DNA from: Tritrichomonas musculus
Taxonomy: Eukaryota > Parabasalia > Tritrichomonadida > Tritrichomonadidae
Direction of reading: 5' to 3'
Length of the DNA stretch: 64,000 nt
NCBI GenBank assembly: GCA_039105265.1
Contig: JAPFFF010000002.1
Span: 3,224,001-3,288,000 of the forward strand
Shown: positions 40,321 through 50,742 of the stretch, piece after piece
Layout of the letters: the number at the start of each line of letters is the position of its first letter
How positions within the stretch are numbered: the stretch's first letter is position 1
Made by a program: the position numbers and the translations under genes
The notes under the pieces: generated by a model
What the model was told of the DNA's origin: nothing
What the model saw: the letters and a program-made list of their open reading frames with translations, nothing else
Databases searched by the model: none

Positions 40321-41367
40321 TAAATATATTGATTTTAAAAATAATTCATTATTTTATTATTCACCCGAATTTATCATCAGTTCATATCGGGACATCTTCA
40401 CTTTTTCAACTTTTTTTTTAAAAAAAATCAATTTTTTGAGAAAAAAATTTTTTTGATCATTTTTTTAATAAAAAAAAATTTTTGTATCATTTTTTTTTTG
40501 CAGTTGATGAGCATTTTATCGCATCTTTATTGTTGTTTATTTCTAAAACGAACTTCCTGAAGTTGACTCATCTCCAAGTTTATAAAGCAGTTTAACACTG
40601 AATGGTGTCTTAATTTCTTGATTATTTAGTACGAAGATAAAGTTTTTGCTCATCTTTGATCTAATTTTTTTCCTTCAAGATTATGCCAGATAATTTTCTA
40701 TATGTATTCAATTTTCAATAGAAAAACTTTTTGACTTGATATAAAATCGTAAAATATTGCCAATATCTTTAATCAAAAGCTTTATTCAGAAATTTTCAAC
40801 AAATATAAAACACTGTTATACAAATTGCTTTAGGAACAAAAGTTTTTATTTATTCAAATATAATTGTATCAAATTTCTGAAGTTTGGTGTCATTTATATA
40901 TTACATCGAAATAAAGAATCAATTTGGCGAAAAAGTTTTTATTCCGAATTTTTTCTTAAATTAATAGCTCTTTACAATTTTTGGTTATAAGATTGAATAA
41001 AGTGCATTTTCAAATATAAACATCTGAATAAATAATTATTATTTATTAAATATTATTAATTTAACTTTTATAACATTTTATTAATATGATTTAAGTGCAC
41101 TTTTTGCCACTTTAATAGGTTAAAAAAAGGTGTAAAAAATGGTATGGTTTTATACTATACTATAGTAATTTAAAATCTATTTCATTGAATAATTTAAGAA
41201 ACAGAAAGAATGAGTTTTTATTAATAAAATATCAAAAATCAACATTAACAATTAATTATGAATTTCTTCTTTGTTTAACATAAGAAACATTTTTAAATTT
41301 CTAAATCATCAACGTTCAATTTTTAATATATTTAGTATTGATGTATAAAACCATTGTGTGCACAATA
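40321..41367. other. Spacer with a short BTB-type N-terminal remnant
   Basis: Mostly AT-rich with poly(T)/poly(A) runs near 40,410-40,500. On the reverse strand, 40,653 to about 40,540 reads MSKNFIFVLNNQEIKTPFSV and stops after 37 codons. That resembles the N-terminus of trichomonad ankyrin/BTB-like proteins. No full gene. Confidence 0.45.
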
Positions 41368-41990
41368 TTAATCAACTTGTTTTGGAATTTCTGCCAAAAC
41401 TTCACTAGCAAGTATCACTCCATTTCCAGCAAATTTATTAAAAGGAACGAATTGGAAAATGTCTCTTGAAGCTTTTTCATTAGTAGAAGAAGCGAGTTTA
41501 TTTTTATCAGCGTCAAGCATTTCCATTCCACCGAAGTCAGCATTACCAACTCCAAAGATGGTTATGCTTAATGATGTTTTTGAAGCCTCAACTATGGCAT
41601 CTATTGTTTCTTTCATATCATTAATTATTCCATCAGTTTAAATCAACAAAATTGTGTACGTTAAAGAAGATCTGAAAGAAGAAATGGCAGTTGCTGAAGT
41701 TTTTTTGATGATTGGTGAAAAAAGAGTCGGACCACTAAACAAAACAGACGATAGAGCCTTTTTGTAAGTCTCTACAATTTCTGACAAACCGTTAACCGTT
41801 GGTTTATTTTCATTAAAATTGAGAGGGAAGCTGTGGTTAACTGTTCCGTTAACTTTTGCTCCAAAACCATAAAACGAAAAAAGTTGATCTTTATCGTAAG
41901 GGCAAATAATTGACCCTACCGACCAAATGCAATTTTCATATTGATTCATGCATCCTTCTTTCAATGAATCCAGGCTAACTGTTTTTCAAC
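41368..41990 (-). pseudogene. Copine fragment (vWA domain) with one in-frame stop
   Basis: Reverse strand. NQYENCIWSVGSIICPYDKD, FYGFGAKVNG, HSFPLNF and ETYKKALSSVLFSGPTLFSP are hallmark segments of the copine A domain; after a stop come TDGIIND, SLSITIFGVGNADFGGMEML and FVPFNKF. Copines are calcium-dependent membrane-binding proteins. The two C2 domains that normally precede this domain are missing, so the gene is 5'-truncated near 41,990. A TAA at about 41,638-41,640 lies in the middle of the conserved LLI-TDG motif; the frame is otherwise continuous. It abuts a fragment on the opposite strand. Confidence 0.75.
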
Positions 41991-42172
41991 GTCTTATTAA
42001 AATGCTGATTGAGTGTGATGATATTTTAGATAAAGAAGAAAAAATTCAACAAATTATTCCATCAATAATCAGCTCGATAATTGATGAAAATGTCGAAATT
42101 AAAGAAAAGAAAATCTGTCTCTTTTTGAGAAGACTTTGCTTGCCTAAATATTTCTTGTTAAAAAAGATGTAA
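41948..42172 (+). pseudogene. Unrecognised helical fragment
   Basis: 74 codons: FQRLIKMLIECDDILDKEEK, then IIPSIISSIIDENVEIKEK. The pattern suggests a HEAT-like helical pair, but no family is assigned. Its beginning overlaps the copine fragment, so it looks like a junction of two truncated genes. Confidence 0.3.
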
Positions 42173-42602
42173 ATTAAGATGATACAGATTTGATTGATTG
42201 GGATGAAATTCTTACAGCCAAAAAGATACAAAGTTAAATTTACTTCGAAGATTATTAAATATATTTTTAATATTATTTGTAGAACCATTTTAAATTCATC
42301 TTTAGTTTTATACATGCCTTTTTATGAATGAAATCAATTATGTAATATTAATCATTTTTTTCAACATTTTCTTAAAATTCAAGTAAAATCTGATGAATTT
42401 TTATCATTTTAATGAAGTACCATTTTTTTTATATATGATGATATGATAAACTTACCAGACAAATTGAAATAAAACAAATTGACCATGCAAACATTAAATG
42501 ACTGATTGGCCAATGATTGAGAAATATTTTCAAATTAAGAAAAAAAAAAAGTTTATTTTAATAATGAAATACTTTTTATTCAATAGGATTTTTAAATATT
42601 CA
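42173..42602. other. AT-rich spacer, no gene seen
   Basis: No supported gene or repeat. Confidence 0.5.
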
Positions 42603-43511
42603 TTATTGAATTGAATTATTTGGCATTATTCCATTAAATTGATAATAACTTGCAATTTTTCTTCTGATTCTTTCTATATTGATGTTTCCATTTTGTGATA
42701 TTTCTTGTCTGATATTTACAAGTTCTTGTATTATATTTCTTGATCCTGGTAATTCCCTTGCTCTAGGTGCAGATCTTAAACCATTAATGTATCTTGCTTC
42801 ACAGTAAACTCCAGCATTTGATCTGAAAAATGAAAAAAATGATTTATATTCATCAATTGCAACAATTAAAACATTACTTTGCATAACGTTTTCAATATTT
42901 GATAAACGATTGAACAAATAATTTAATAATAAAATATGATTTTTTCCTTTTTCCATTTGAATTTGAGCAACCCTTGATTCATAAAAGAAAAATAAATTCA
43001 TACCTGAAATAAAAAGGCTTACAAATGGGCATGATGCAGTTAGAATTGTTGCTAATGTTCCGATTATGCTTGTTGCTATCATTCCAAAAGTAGAAAATGT
43101 TGAACTGATAAAAAACTTAATAGCAAGTTCTTCATCTGTACCAATAAAATCTGCTATTGTCTTTAATGCTTGAGTTCCTGCTAATCTCTTAAAAGCAATT
43201 GATTCAAATAATTTGTATGTGATTTCACCAGATTTTCTTGCTATTTTGACAGCTACATTTGCAGAATCAACGATTTCGATTAATGCATTCAAAATTGCAA
43301 GAATTAAATTATCCCCATTGTTATTTTTAATATCCAAAATATTATGAAAATTATAAATATATATTGTTCTTGGATCCTTTCCAAAAATAGTTGGTTCAAT
43401 TTTCGTTTTAATTGAGGAATTCTCGAAATCTGATTCAAATTGTCGAAATCTATCTCTAATAATATTAACTTTACTTGAATCATATTGCAATGGGTCTCCC
43501 AAATCATTCAT
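42603..43511 (-). CDS. Unrecognised membrane protein, orphan family member A
   Basis: 302 residues, family not recognised. A hydrophobic stretch (about 141-178, GMIATSIIGTLATILTASC onward) could form one or two membrane helices. The C-terminal third has NVLIVAIDEYKSFFSFFR, then YCEARYING. The neighbour at 43,729 shows the same order of features (IAEYLETDEKT for IADFIGTDEEL; SNIMIVAVDEREFLINYIR for the segment above). The two are diverged paralogues, transcribed away from each other with 217 bp between. The ATG is followed by a natural frame, and an initiator-like TCATT lies upstream. Function unknown; a lineage-specific gene is likely. Confidence 0.65.
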   Translation of the reverse strand: MNDLGDPLQYDSSKVNIIRDRFRQFESDFENSSIKTKIEPTIFGKDPRTIYIYNFHNILDIKNNNGDNLILAILNALIEIVDSANVAVKIARKSGEITYKLFESIAFKRLAGTQALKTIADFIGTDEELAIKFFISSTFSTFGMIATSIIGTLATILTASCPFVSLFISGMNLFFFYESRVAQIQMEKGKNHILLLNYLFNRLSNIENVMQSNVLIVAIDEYKSFFSFFRSNAGVYCEARYINGLRSAPRARELPGSRNIIQELVNIRQEISQNGNINIERIRRKIASYYQFNGIMPNNSIQ

Positions 43512-43637
43512 CAGAAATAAAAATGAAATGATGTGTCAATAGTATTATTTAATACATTATTTTCATCATTATGGTACATTTTTTCAAATAAAAATAGGGC
43601 ATTTTTGCCATTTATAACTTTTTAATTCAATTTTAAG

Positions 43638-43752
43638 ACAAAATTTTAAAAATAATATGGCATAAAATTTTAAAAATAATATGGCACAAAATTTTAAAAA
43701 TAATATGGCATAAAATTTTAAAAATAATATGGCACAAAATTTTAAAAATAAT
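43638..43752 (+). repeat. 24-bp tandem repeat carrying the start codon
   Basis: About five copies of ATGGCAYAAAATTTTAAAAA plus TAAT. ATGs lie exactly 24 bp apart at 43,657, 43,681, 43,705 and 43,729. Copies alternate between C and T at the Y position: CAA continues the frame, TAA stops it. Only the last copy opens onto the long gene. The earlier ATGs give mini-frames of two or ten codons. Confidence 0.9.
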
Positions 43753-44586
43753 TTGGCATGTGAAAACTATTTTTATACTTCATTTTTTCAAATGCTTGAA
43801 AGCGACTTTCATTTATATGAAAACATAGATATTTTGGACACTTTAAAAAAGCAATTAAATAATGAAGGAGCAAAAAAAATATACACAATAAAACCTAATT
43901 ATTTCTATTCATTTCAAGGTAATAGAACATTAAAACTCATACCAACAGAATATTTGGCTTATTCTAATTCAAATGAATGTGGATTTTTCGAATCTATTGC
44001 AAGACTCCTCTTTATTGGACGAGACATGATACAACATTTGGAAAAAATAAATGAAAAAAAAATGTTTATAGAAGGATATAAATATATTAAAGCAATTGCT
44101 GAATATTTAGAAACAGATGAAAAAACTATTTTACAAAGTTTTTTAATGCTTTTGAATTCATTTGAAATAAAAAGTGATTCTAAACAAGGCTTTTTTGCAT
44201 CTGCTATTGCTTTGGCTTCAAGAATATTGAAATGTGACGAAAAAACAATTCAAATTGAAGGAAAAATCAATACTCTAAAAATCGAAAATTATACAAAAAT
44301 TTTTAGAATGATTATTGAAAGAATTATCAATAATGAAGAATTAATTTTTGAAAGTAACATTATGATAGTTGCAGTTGATGAACGTGAATTTTTAATTAAT
44401 TATATTAGAAAAAATGATTCTTCTTATTGCAATTTTGAATCAATCAGAAATTGCCCAAATATACATAAATTTAAAGAAAGTTCATATTTTCAAAAGAATA
44501 AAATATATTTTGACATCATCAGAAAATTGTGTAACAATACTGACTTAAGTTTGGATGAAAATTTTGTTCAATTTAAAAATCTTTAA
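43729..44586 (+). CDS. Unrecognised protein, orphan family member B
   Basis: 285 residues, starting MAQNFKNNLACENYF; the first eight residues come from the last copy of the tandem repeat. No known domain is recognised. It parallels member A on the other side: an 'IAEYLETDEKT' helix, a middle region (here less hydrophobic, with no clear membrane helix), then ESNIMIVAVDEREFLINYIR and a cysteine-containing segment (SYCNFESIRNCPN). The shared D-E motif after a beta-strand-like IMIVAV is the best-kept part and may be functional. The start is chosen because earlier in-line ATGs run into stops. Codon use is as AT-rich as its neighbours. Confidence 0.65.
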   Translation: MAQNFKNNLACENYFYTSFFQMLESDFHLYENIDILDTLKKQLNNEGAKKIYTIKPNYFYSFQGNRTLKLIPTEYLAYSNSNECGFFESIARLLFIGRDMIQHLEKINEKKMFIEGYKYIKAIAEYLETDEKTILQSFLMLLNSFEIKSDSKQGFFASAIALASRILKCDEKTIQIEGKINTLKIENYTKIFRMIIERIINNEELIFESNIMIVAVDEREFLINYIRKNDSSYCNFESIRNCPNIHKFKESSYFQKNKIYFDIIRKLCNNTDLSLDENFVQFKNL

Positions 44587-45038
44587 TAAATGAATTTTTA
44601 TTAATTAATGACAATCATTATTTTAATTATATCAAAGTCATTATCAATCTTTTTCGATATAATTCATATGCATTTTTTTTGAACCAAAAATGCAAAATAA
44701 TTAATTATTTTAAGGGACAACGGACAAATTTTTTCTTTTTCTGAGAATAAAATTCTATGAATTTTCAGAAAATAATATGATATATTTTGTTTAAATTTCT
44801 TAAGTATTTTAGTTGTATTTTTGTAGATATAAATTATAATTTTTACCGGAAATCTGTTAACCATTGTTGTGTTAAGTTAAAAAAATTGAAATCATTAACT
44901 CGAATAACGTGCAAAAAAAGTCTGAATTGTAGGGAGAGAGGTGTATTTGTTAAAATAAAAGAAAAATAATAATAAACTGTATATAGGTTTTTCAATACGA
45001 ATATCTTTGATTAACCTGTAATTTTTTGCACAATACTA
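44587..45038. other. AT-rich spacer, no gene seen
   Basis: No supported gene. Short frames on both strands are low-complexity. Confidence 0.5.
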
Positions 45039-45180
45039 CAGCGTTGTTTACAACTACCTTCAGGAAAAAATTAACGTCTTTTACCGTTACCGGTATTTAT
45101 CGATCTTACCGCCGGTAAATACCGGTAACGGTACCTCTTTACTTTTCCCGGTAAAAATTTGTACCGAAATGTTATGCTTT
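45039..45180. mobile_element. Single terminus of a hAT-type element
   Basis: Begins CAGCGTTGTTTA, identical over 12 bases to the right terminus of the hAT element at 2,016-3,795. Palindromic ACCGGTATTTATCGAT and CCGGTAAATACCGG motifs follow, the same subterminal style. The opposite end and an 8-bp duplication were not found. The truncated 3' edge of the kinase fragment (45,199) begins right after it. Confidence 0.65.
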
Positions 45181-45198
45181 TCTTTAGAATTCTTTTTT

Positions 45199-45718
45199 TC
45201 AATTTGAGTAACTGTAATTTTTGGCAATTGACCTTAAGATAAAGTAAACAAGAACACCGAAGGAGTAAACATCGACTTTTTCATTGTATTGAATTTCATT
45301 GATTAATTCAGGTGCCTTGAATTTTTGTGTGCCAACTCCAGTTGTCATTGAAATTTCGTCATCGGTCATCAGTTTTGAAATCCCAAAATCGCTAATGCGA
45401 ATGTTACCATCGAATCCAATTAATATGTTGGATGGTTTTAAATCACGATGAATGATCTTTTTTAAATGAACGTATTTCATTCCATCAGCGATTTGGTAAA
45501 TGTAAAGTACATATTTGCACATTTGAAAGTGAATCTTTTTTCAATGCTTTGCTTATATCAAGTGAACAAATTTCTAAGAGAATCGCAAGTGGATTACTTT
45601 CATCTCCCATGAAAATTCCATAAACTTTTAGAATCGATGGATGATTAAAGAGCTTCAAAATTTCATATTCTTTTACATAACTTTTTAGATTTTCCATATT
45701 AAAATCATCGACATTCAT
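45199..45718 (-). pseudogene. TKL-type kinase fragment, truncated at both ends
   Basis: Reverse strand: an N-lobe from the alphaC helix (YVKEYEILKLFNHPSILKVY), a frame change near 45,510, then IHRDLKPSNILIGFDG, ISDFGISKL, APELINE and VDVYSFGVLVYFIL. HRD, DFG and APE are all normal, so the parent was an active-type kinase. The beta3 lysine strand is missing on the 5' side. On the 3' side the frame stops after alphaF and the RP-TF closing motif is lost. The 3' truncation coincides with the hAT-like terminus. Confidence 0.75.
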
Positions 45719-45991
45719 TATTTTTAATGAATATTCAACCTTTTTATAATATTAATATTGTAATATATAATTCACAAACGTTCTTTTTCGCATTATATTA
45801 TAGACATAAATTTCTTGTTAATAATAAAATTTGTTGTGCTTGGTCAAAATCTTATCTGTTCGGACAGGTTAGGGCAATATTTGTTTTTTCCACTTTTTGG
45901 AGTAATTCACAAGTTTCCTCAAAATTAGCTCCAGTCAATGCTTTTTTGTTTGTTATGATGTTGTTATCATAATTAAATAAAGAATAAAGAA
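45719..45991. other. Short spacer
   Basis: No supported gene. A non-repetitive 80-codon open frame is likely chance. Confidence 0.4.
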
Positions 45992-45995
45992 TTAA

Positions 45996-46364
45996 CTGTC
46001 GGCAAAGAAAATAACTGTCGGACATTTTTAAAAATATGTGCTGATATTAAAAGTTTTCTTCGATATCAATGTATATGATAAAGCATTGTATTAAGATGAA
46101 AATATTTTAATTTTATTAAAGAAAAAATCAACTGAAATAGAAATATGGTATTCATCATTTTCAAATAAAAATAAGATAACGTACATTTTTTTAAAAAAAT
46201 AAAAAAAGCATCATACATCATATTGTAACAATTTTTATTTTTTCATATTCATAAAATAATATCTATTAATTAATTAAAAAAATGTGTGAAAGTTTTACTT
46301 CATAAAAATGATTTTATAACGGTGTTTTCAATAAATGTCCGACAGTTATTATCTTGTCCGACAG
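45996..46364. mobile_element. 369-bp inverted-repeat element with doubled CTGTCGG termini
   Basis: Each end carries two copies of AACTGTCGG about 20 bp apart: near 45,994 and 46,013 on the left, and the inverted forms near 46,344 and 46,360 on the right. The inverted repeat totals about 38 bp. Flanks are TTAA on both sides, which could be read as a TTAA (piggyBac-type) or a TA (mariner-type) target duplication; the sequence alone does not decide. No reading frame. Confidence 0.8.
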
Positions 46365-46495
46365 TTAATTCGTTAGTCTTTATATGTGTTTCAAGTCAAA
46401 AATTTTAGAATGACAAATATAGTAGAATATTATTGGAAAATATTGAATTATTGCTCAAAATGAGAAAAACATATAAAATTTATAAAATGAATCTA

Positions 46496-48657
46496 GAGTA
46501 TCAAGAAAAAGTGGGCATCGTCAAGATAAAGTGGCCATCACTTAACTTTTTTGTCTCAATATTTTGATAAGGAATTCAAAATTTGAATATTGTTATCAAA
46601 AATTCTGATAAATAAATATAAAGTATTGAAAAAAAAATTTTTTATTAAAGAGTTTCAAATGAAGGTATTTCAATTCTAAAACTATTTTTTTGATTTTTAT
46701 TTTTGTTTTTCTTATGTTGGTCATAGATAAACATTTGATTTGGCGTCAAAGGGATGTTATTTTGAATTTGATATTCAATTTGAGAAATTTGATATCCTCG
46801 GACTTTTGAACAGAAACGAACATCAAAACCAGCAATTTCGACGTATGGATTTTCAGAATATCTTATTGGTATTATTCCAATTGCGCGAAAGGCGGAATGG
46901 CATATGATTGGGTTACAAACACAAAATAGCGAACCTTGGATTTTTAAAATTTGGTTTGTTATATATGAAAGGTCACTTTTCATCTTATAGTTTGAGTTGT
47001 ACCTCTTCATGGCCCCGAAAATAGAGATATCCAATGGTTGAGTCTGTTCGGAACTATGAGGCTCTAAATAATGTATAATTAGGTTTTGCGATTCAAGATC
47101 TAAGCTGTTGAGGCAGTTTTCATGAGATTTATATCCATCAAGAATTATCACTGCAGGTCCTTGATAATTATATAGAATACGTAGGTTTCGTAAATAAGGA
47201 AAAAAAGATTCTTCAAACCAGTATATCATACTTTTTGTGTTTATAAATCCGGAATCTGTATGAACCAATTGAATTTGATCGGGAGGAATATACCGAAATA
47301 GTTCTGAGTCAATTGTGGTCCTTGTGATTGCATATTGAGGAGGGCAAGTTTGACCATTTGGCGAAATGCATACAAGGACTGAAGAGCGCCTTCCATCTCT
47401 CTCCACAGGAATAGGAACGGTTAGTTTATCATAGCTCCATGGTACAATTACATATTTTTCGCATGCATCAGTGTACCTTTGTTCACCTACTTCGTCTATG
47501 TTAAATATAAAGGCAAAGGTATGCCATTAATTTTCTCATATAAAATGTTTAGATTTTGTTCAACATCAGTTATCGATGTTTCTAATCGATCACTTTCATA
47601 TGGGACACCAATGCAACTTTTAAATTTATATCGAAATTTTTCACAAATAAGTTTTCGAAGAGTATCCATTAACAAATTTTTGCCAAATTTTTCTGAGATA
47701 TATAGTGCAATGTCTAAATAGCTTGGATAGCTTGGACATGGTTGAGCTAAATGTAAAGATTTAATGTATAATTCTACTTGGTTCATTTCATTGTCGTTTA
47801 AGGAACAAGTCCTGCCATCTCTGGCAGGTCCTCTAATGAAATTATTATACATGTCACGTACTGAAAACTTACTTTTTCCGAATATTTTGCCTATCCTCTC
47901 GAATGAAACTCTGATTTTTTCGGTTCTTAAAACACTACACAGTAATCCTACTTGGGTGCAAAAGTTTGGCGCGTTTAGGTACTCATAGGATTGAATCATT
48001 TGTGAAAATGCTTGCACTTCCAGCCTATTTCCAGTGAATCGATTTATCATAGGAAAAGGTCCAATCATCTTATCTTTTTTTGCCTGGAACTCAGGTACTT
48101 CGTAAGGATTTTGCATTTAATTTAAAATGAAAATTTAATTTAATTTTTTTTTACTCTCACAAAAATTTGAATTGTTAAATGCTTTATCTCATAAATTTTG
48201 AATTGCTAATTAATTTAATTTCACAAATTTATTTCATTTAAAAACTTTATGTTTCAATTAAAAACTATATATTTCAATTAAAAACTTTCATATATTCGGA
48301 AAATCTGAAATCACATTATATTTTTGATTTTTATTCATATCAATATATATCTTTATTTATAATATAATATTTCATATAAATTGTTAAATATTATATAAAT
48401 ATAATTATATTTTTCAAAATTATATCAGATAAATATGTTTATTTCTGTAATTAATTTTTTTTTAAAAAAATAATATTTGAATGAATTCTTTAGAAAATAT
48501 TTAAATAATCTCTATCAATTTATTTTGGAGCACGATGCCCACTTCTTTTTTTTCTGAGAATTTTATTTTAATTTTGAATTCCTTATCAAAATATTGAGAT
48601 AAAAAAGTTAAGTGATGGCCACTTTATCTTGACGATGCCCACTTTTTCTTGATACTC
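46496..48657 (-). mobile_element. Pogo-like DNA transposon, 2.16 kb, nearly complete
   Basis: Inverted repeats of about 90 bp begin GAGTATCAAGAAAAAGTGGG on both sides and stay nearly identical to GGAATTCAAAATT. TA flanks both ends (46,494-46,495 and 48,658-48,659). The interior carries one transposase on the reverse strand. The inverted repeats contain AAGTGGGCATCGTCAAG and AAGTGGCCATCACTTAA, two related words that may be paired transposase-binding sites. High repeat identity suggests a recent insertion. Confidence 0.9.
46645..48116 (-). pseudogene. Pogo/CENP-B-type DDE transposase with one frame change
   Basis: The reverse strand from 48,116 gives about 206 codons with a helix-turn-helix-like region (FGKSKFSVRDMYNNFIRG) and DNA-binding helices. 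Near 47,500 the frame shifts by one base. The second part (to 46,645) has the catalytic motifs of DDE_1 transposases: FNIDEVGEQ, VIILDGYKSHEN and EQTQPLDISIFGAMKR. That is the D-D-D set of the pogo/Tigger/jerky group, which fits the TA target. The C-terminus is basic (HKKNKNKNQKN). Apart from the single shift, which lies between the DNA-binding and catalytic halves, it looks whole. A programmed shift is possible but unsupported. Confidence 0.85.
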
Positions 48658-48659
48658 TA

Positions 48660-49185
48660 AATGAATTTATTTTTACATGAAAAAACTTTTTAAAGATTTC
48701 GAGCCAATTTCAGGCAAAAACGATAAAAGAAATTTCTTTTATTTTTCAAGCAACTTTGGGCAGCGTAAAATTCCCGAAATATTATTCGGGCAAAAAAAAC
48801 ATTTAATTGCTCAGGCTTGCTCGGTTTGCTCATTTACCATTCCTAAAAAATAGAAATCAAAGCAAACAAAAAAAAAAAAAAATGAGTATGCATAATTGAA
48901 AAAATTATTTTCACAATTAGATTAACAAATATAATTGATTATATTTACAATTTTAAGATAATTGAAAGCAATAAACCAATATTTTATTTAATAAGTAATT
49001 CTAATGTTTATTTAATTCAATTTGAATGAAATAAAACTTTTTTATATAAATTTTGAGAATAAGATTGAAAGAGTCCCAATAATTTTATTAAAATTCAAAA
49101 GAAACAAAATTAATCCATTCAATTTCCTTTCTATTTAAATCCAACGAATGAAGTGAAACAAAATTAATCCATTTTTAAATAATAA
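48660..49185. other. Spacer with a small hairpin
   Basis: No gene. A GC-containing palindrome (CCCGAAATATTATTCGGG at about 48,772-48,789) stands out against the AT background. It could form a hairpin. Confidence 0.5.
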
Positions 49186-49867
49186 ATGACACACTGCTGG
49201 CCACATCCAATCAAAGCCATTTTATTTGACAACGACGGCACATTTCTCGACACAATGGAACCATTTATCGAAGCCATGAACAATGCAATAGGCAAACCGA
49301 TGACGCAAGAATTCATCAACCGAGTGAACGGCATGGAAACCAACAAAGTATCACGCGAGGCCATTTATGAATACAAACTCGATGTATCACTAGATGAATT
49401 CAATAAAAAGCGCGATAATCTTCTCTGTAATTTACTTCTCAACTGCAAACCGTTTTCTGGAGTGGTTGAACTTGCACGCAACTTCAAAAACAAAGGATAC
49501 AAGATTGGACTAGCGACGAGTGACACTTATCAGAAAACAAAAATAAAGTTCTCAAATAAACAAGACGTTTGGCCAGTCTTCGATGTTGTGATGACAATAG
49601 ATGATGTGAAAATGGCAAAACCGGATCCTGAGATTTTTTTAAAGTGCGCCAAAAAGTTGGGAATAAATGACCCTAAAAACGTTCTCGTGTTCGAAGACGC
49701 TGTGAACGGAATCAAGGCAGCAAACAGCTAGAATGGCATCGGCGTTTTTTGCAAACGGTGATCGTGATTGCGAAAAATATTTCGAAAAGTTTGGTGGGAA
49801 ACCGTCGTACGTTTTTCAGAAATATGAAGAGTTCGATATGTCTAAGTTTGTTTGGTATCATGATTGA
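49186..49867 (+). pseudogene. HAD-family phosphatase with a late stop
   Basis: 181 codons to a TAG at 49,729-49,731. HAD motif I is FDNDGTFLDT (Asp15 and Asp17), motif II LATSDT, motif III KMAKPDPEIF and motif IV VFEDAVNGIKAA. Size and cap position fit the beta-phosphoglucomutase/pseudouridine-phosphatase-like subgroup (cap inserted after motif I). After the TAG the coding sequence continues in frame for a few codons and then one base out of frame to a stop at about 49,867 (GDRDCEKYFEKFGGKPSYVF). So the last strand and C-terminal tail are cut off. All catalytic residues precede the break, so a slightly short enzyme could still fold. Confidence 0.75.
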
Positions 49868-50709
49868 TTTATTTTTTTTAATTTTATTTTTAGAATTTTT
49901 TTTTTTATTTTTGATAATAAAAACTTTTTTGGAATGATTTTTTTTTTTGTTTGTTTGTTTGTGTTTTTAGATGTTGAATGGTTGTTGAATTTGAATTTGT
50001 GCAAATTTATGTTGATAATTTATATTGATGAAATTTAATTCAAAATATTTATGCATTCATTTTTGATGTTTCCTAATCTTCAGAAATAATTTGAAAAGTT
50101 TGTTTATCCAATTTTTGAAATAAATTGAAATCTTATTTCTAGTAAAATAGAATTCAATTCCGGAAAACAAATGATTTTAATACTTATATTTTAAAAATTT
50201 TCATGTAAAATGAAAAGAAATGACTTTTTAAAAAAACGTTAACGTTCTTTAAAAAATGTGATTTTTTTAAAACAGCCTGATACAGCAAATTTCATCTAAC
50301 TTGGCACATTGAAAATTGTGGGAATTTCGTTACTTTTTAATTCAATATTCTGAGTTTTATTTTGATTATAATTATAGTTGGTTGACAAAAAACAATTTTT
50401 GGACCAAAAAATGTTTTCACTTAACTTCTATATAATAGAAAAGAATTTGGATTTTAAAAAGCCAAAAACATTAAATATAATACAAGTGCGAATATGTTTT
50501 TTCTGTTTAAATTTAGTTTTGGTTGATATTATCTGAATTCTAGTAATAAGCTTAGCAAACTATCCTTTATTTCCAAATATCGGATCTATTCGATCTATTA
50601 TATTTCTATAATTGATTTTTTTGCTTTTGATTGCTTCATGTTTTCACTTAAAAAGAATAAAAACCAAAATGTACGTTAAGAATTTTAAATTTAACGTACT
50701 GAGCAATTG

Positions 50710-50742
<33 letters not shown>

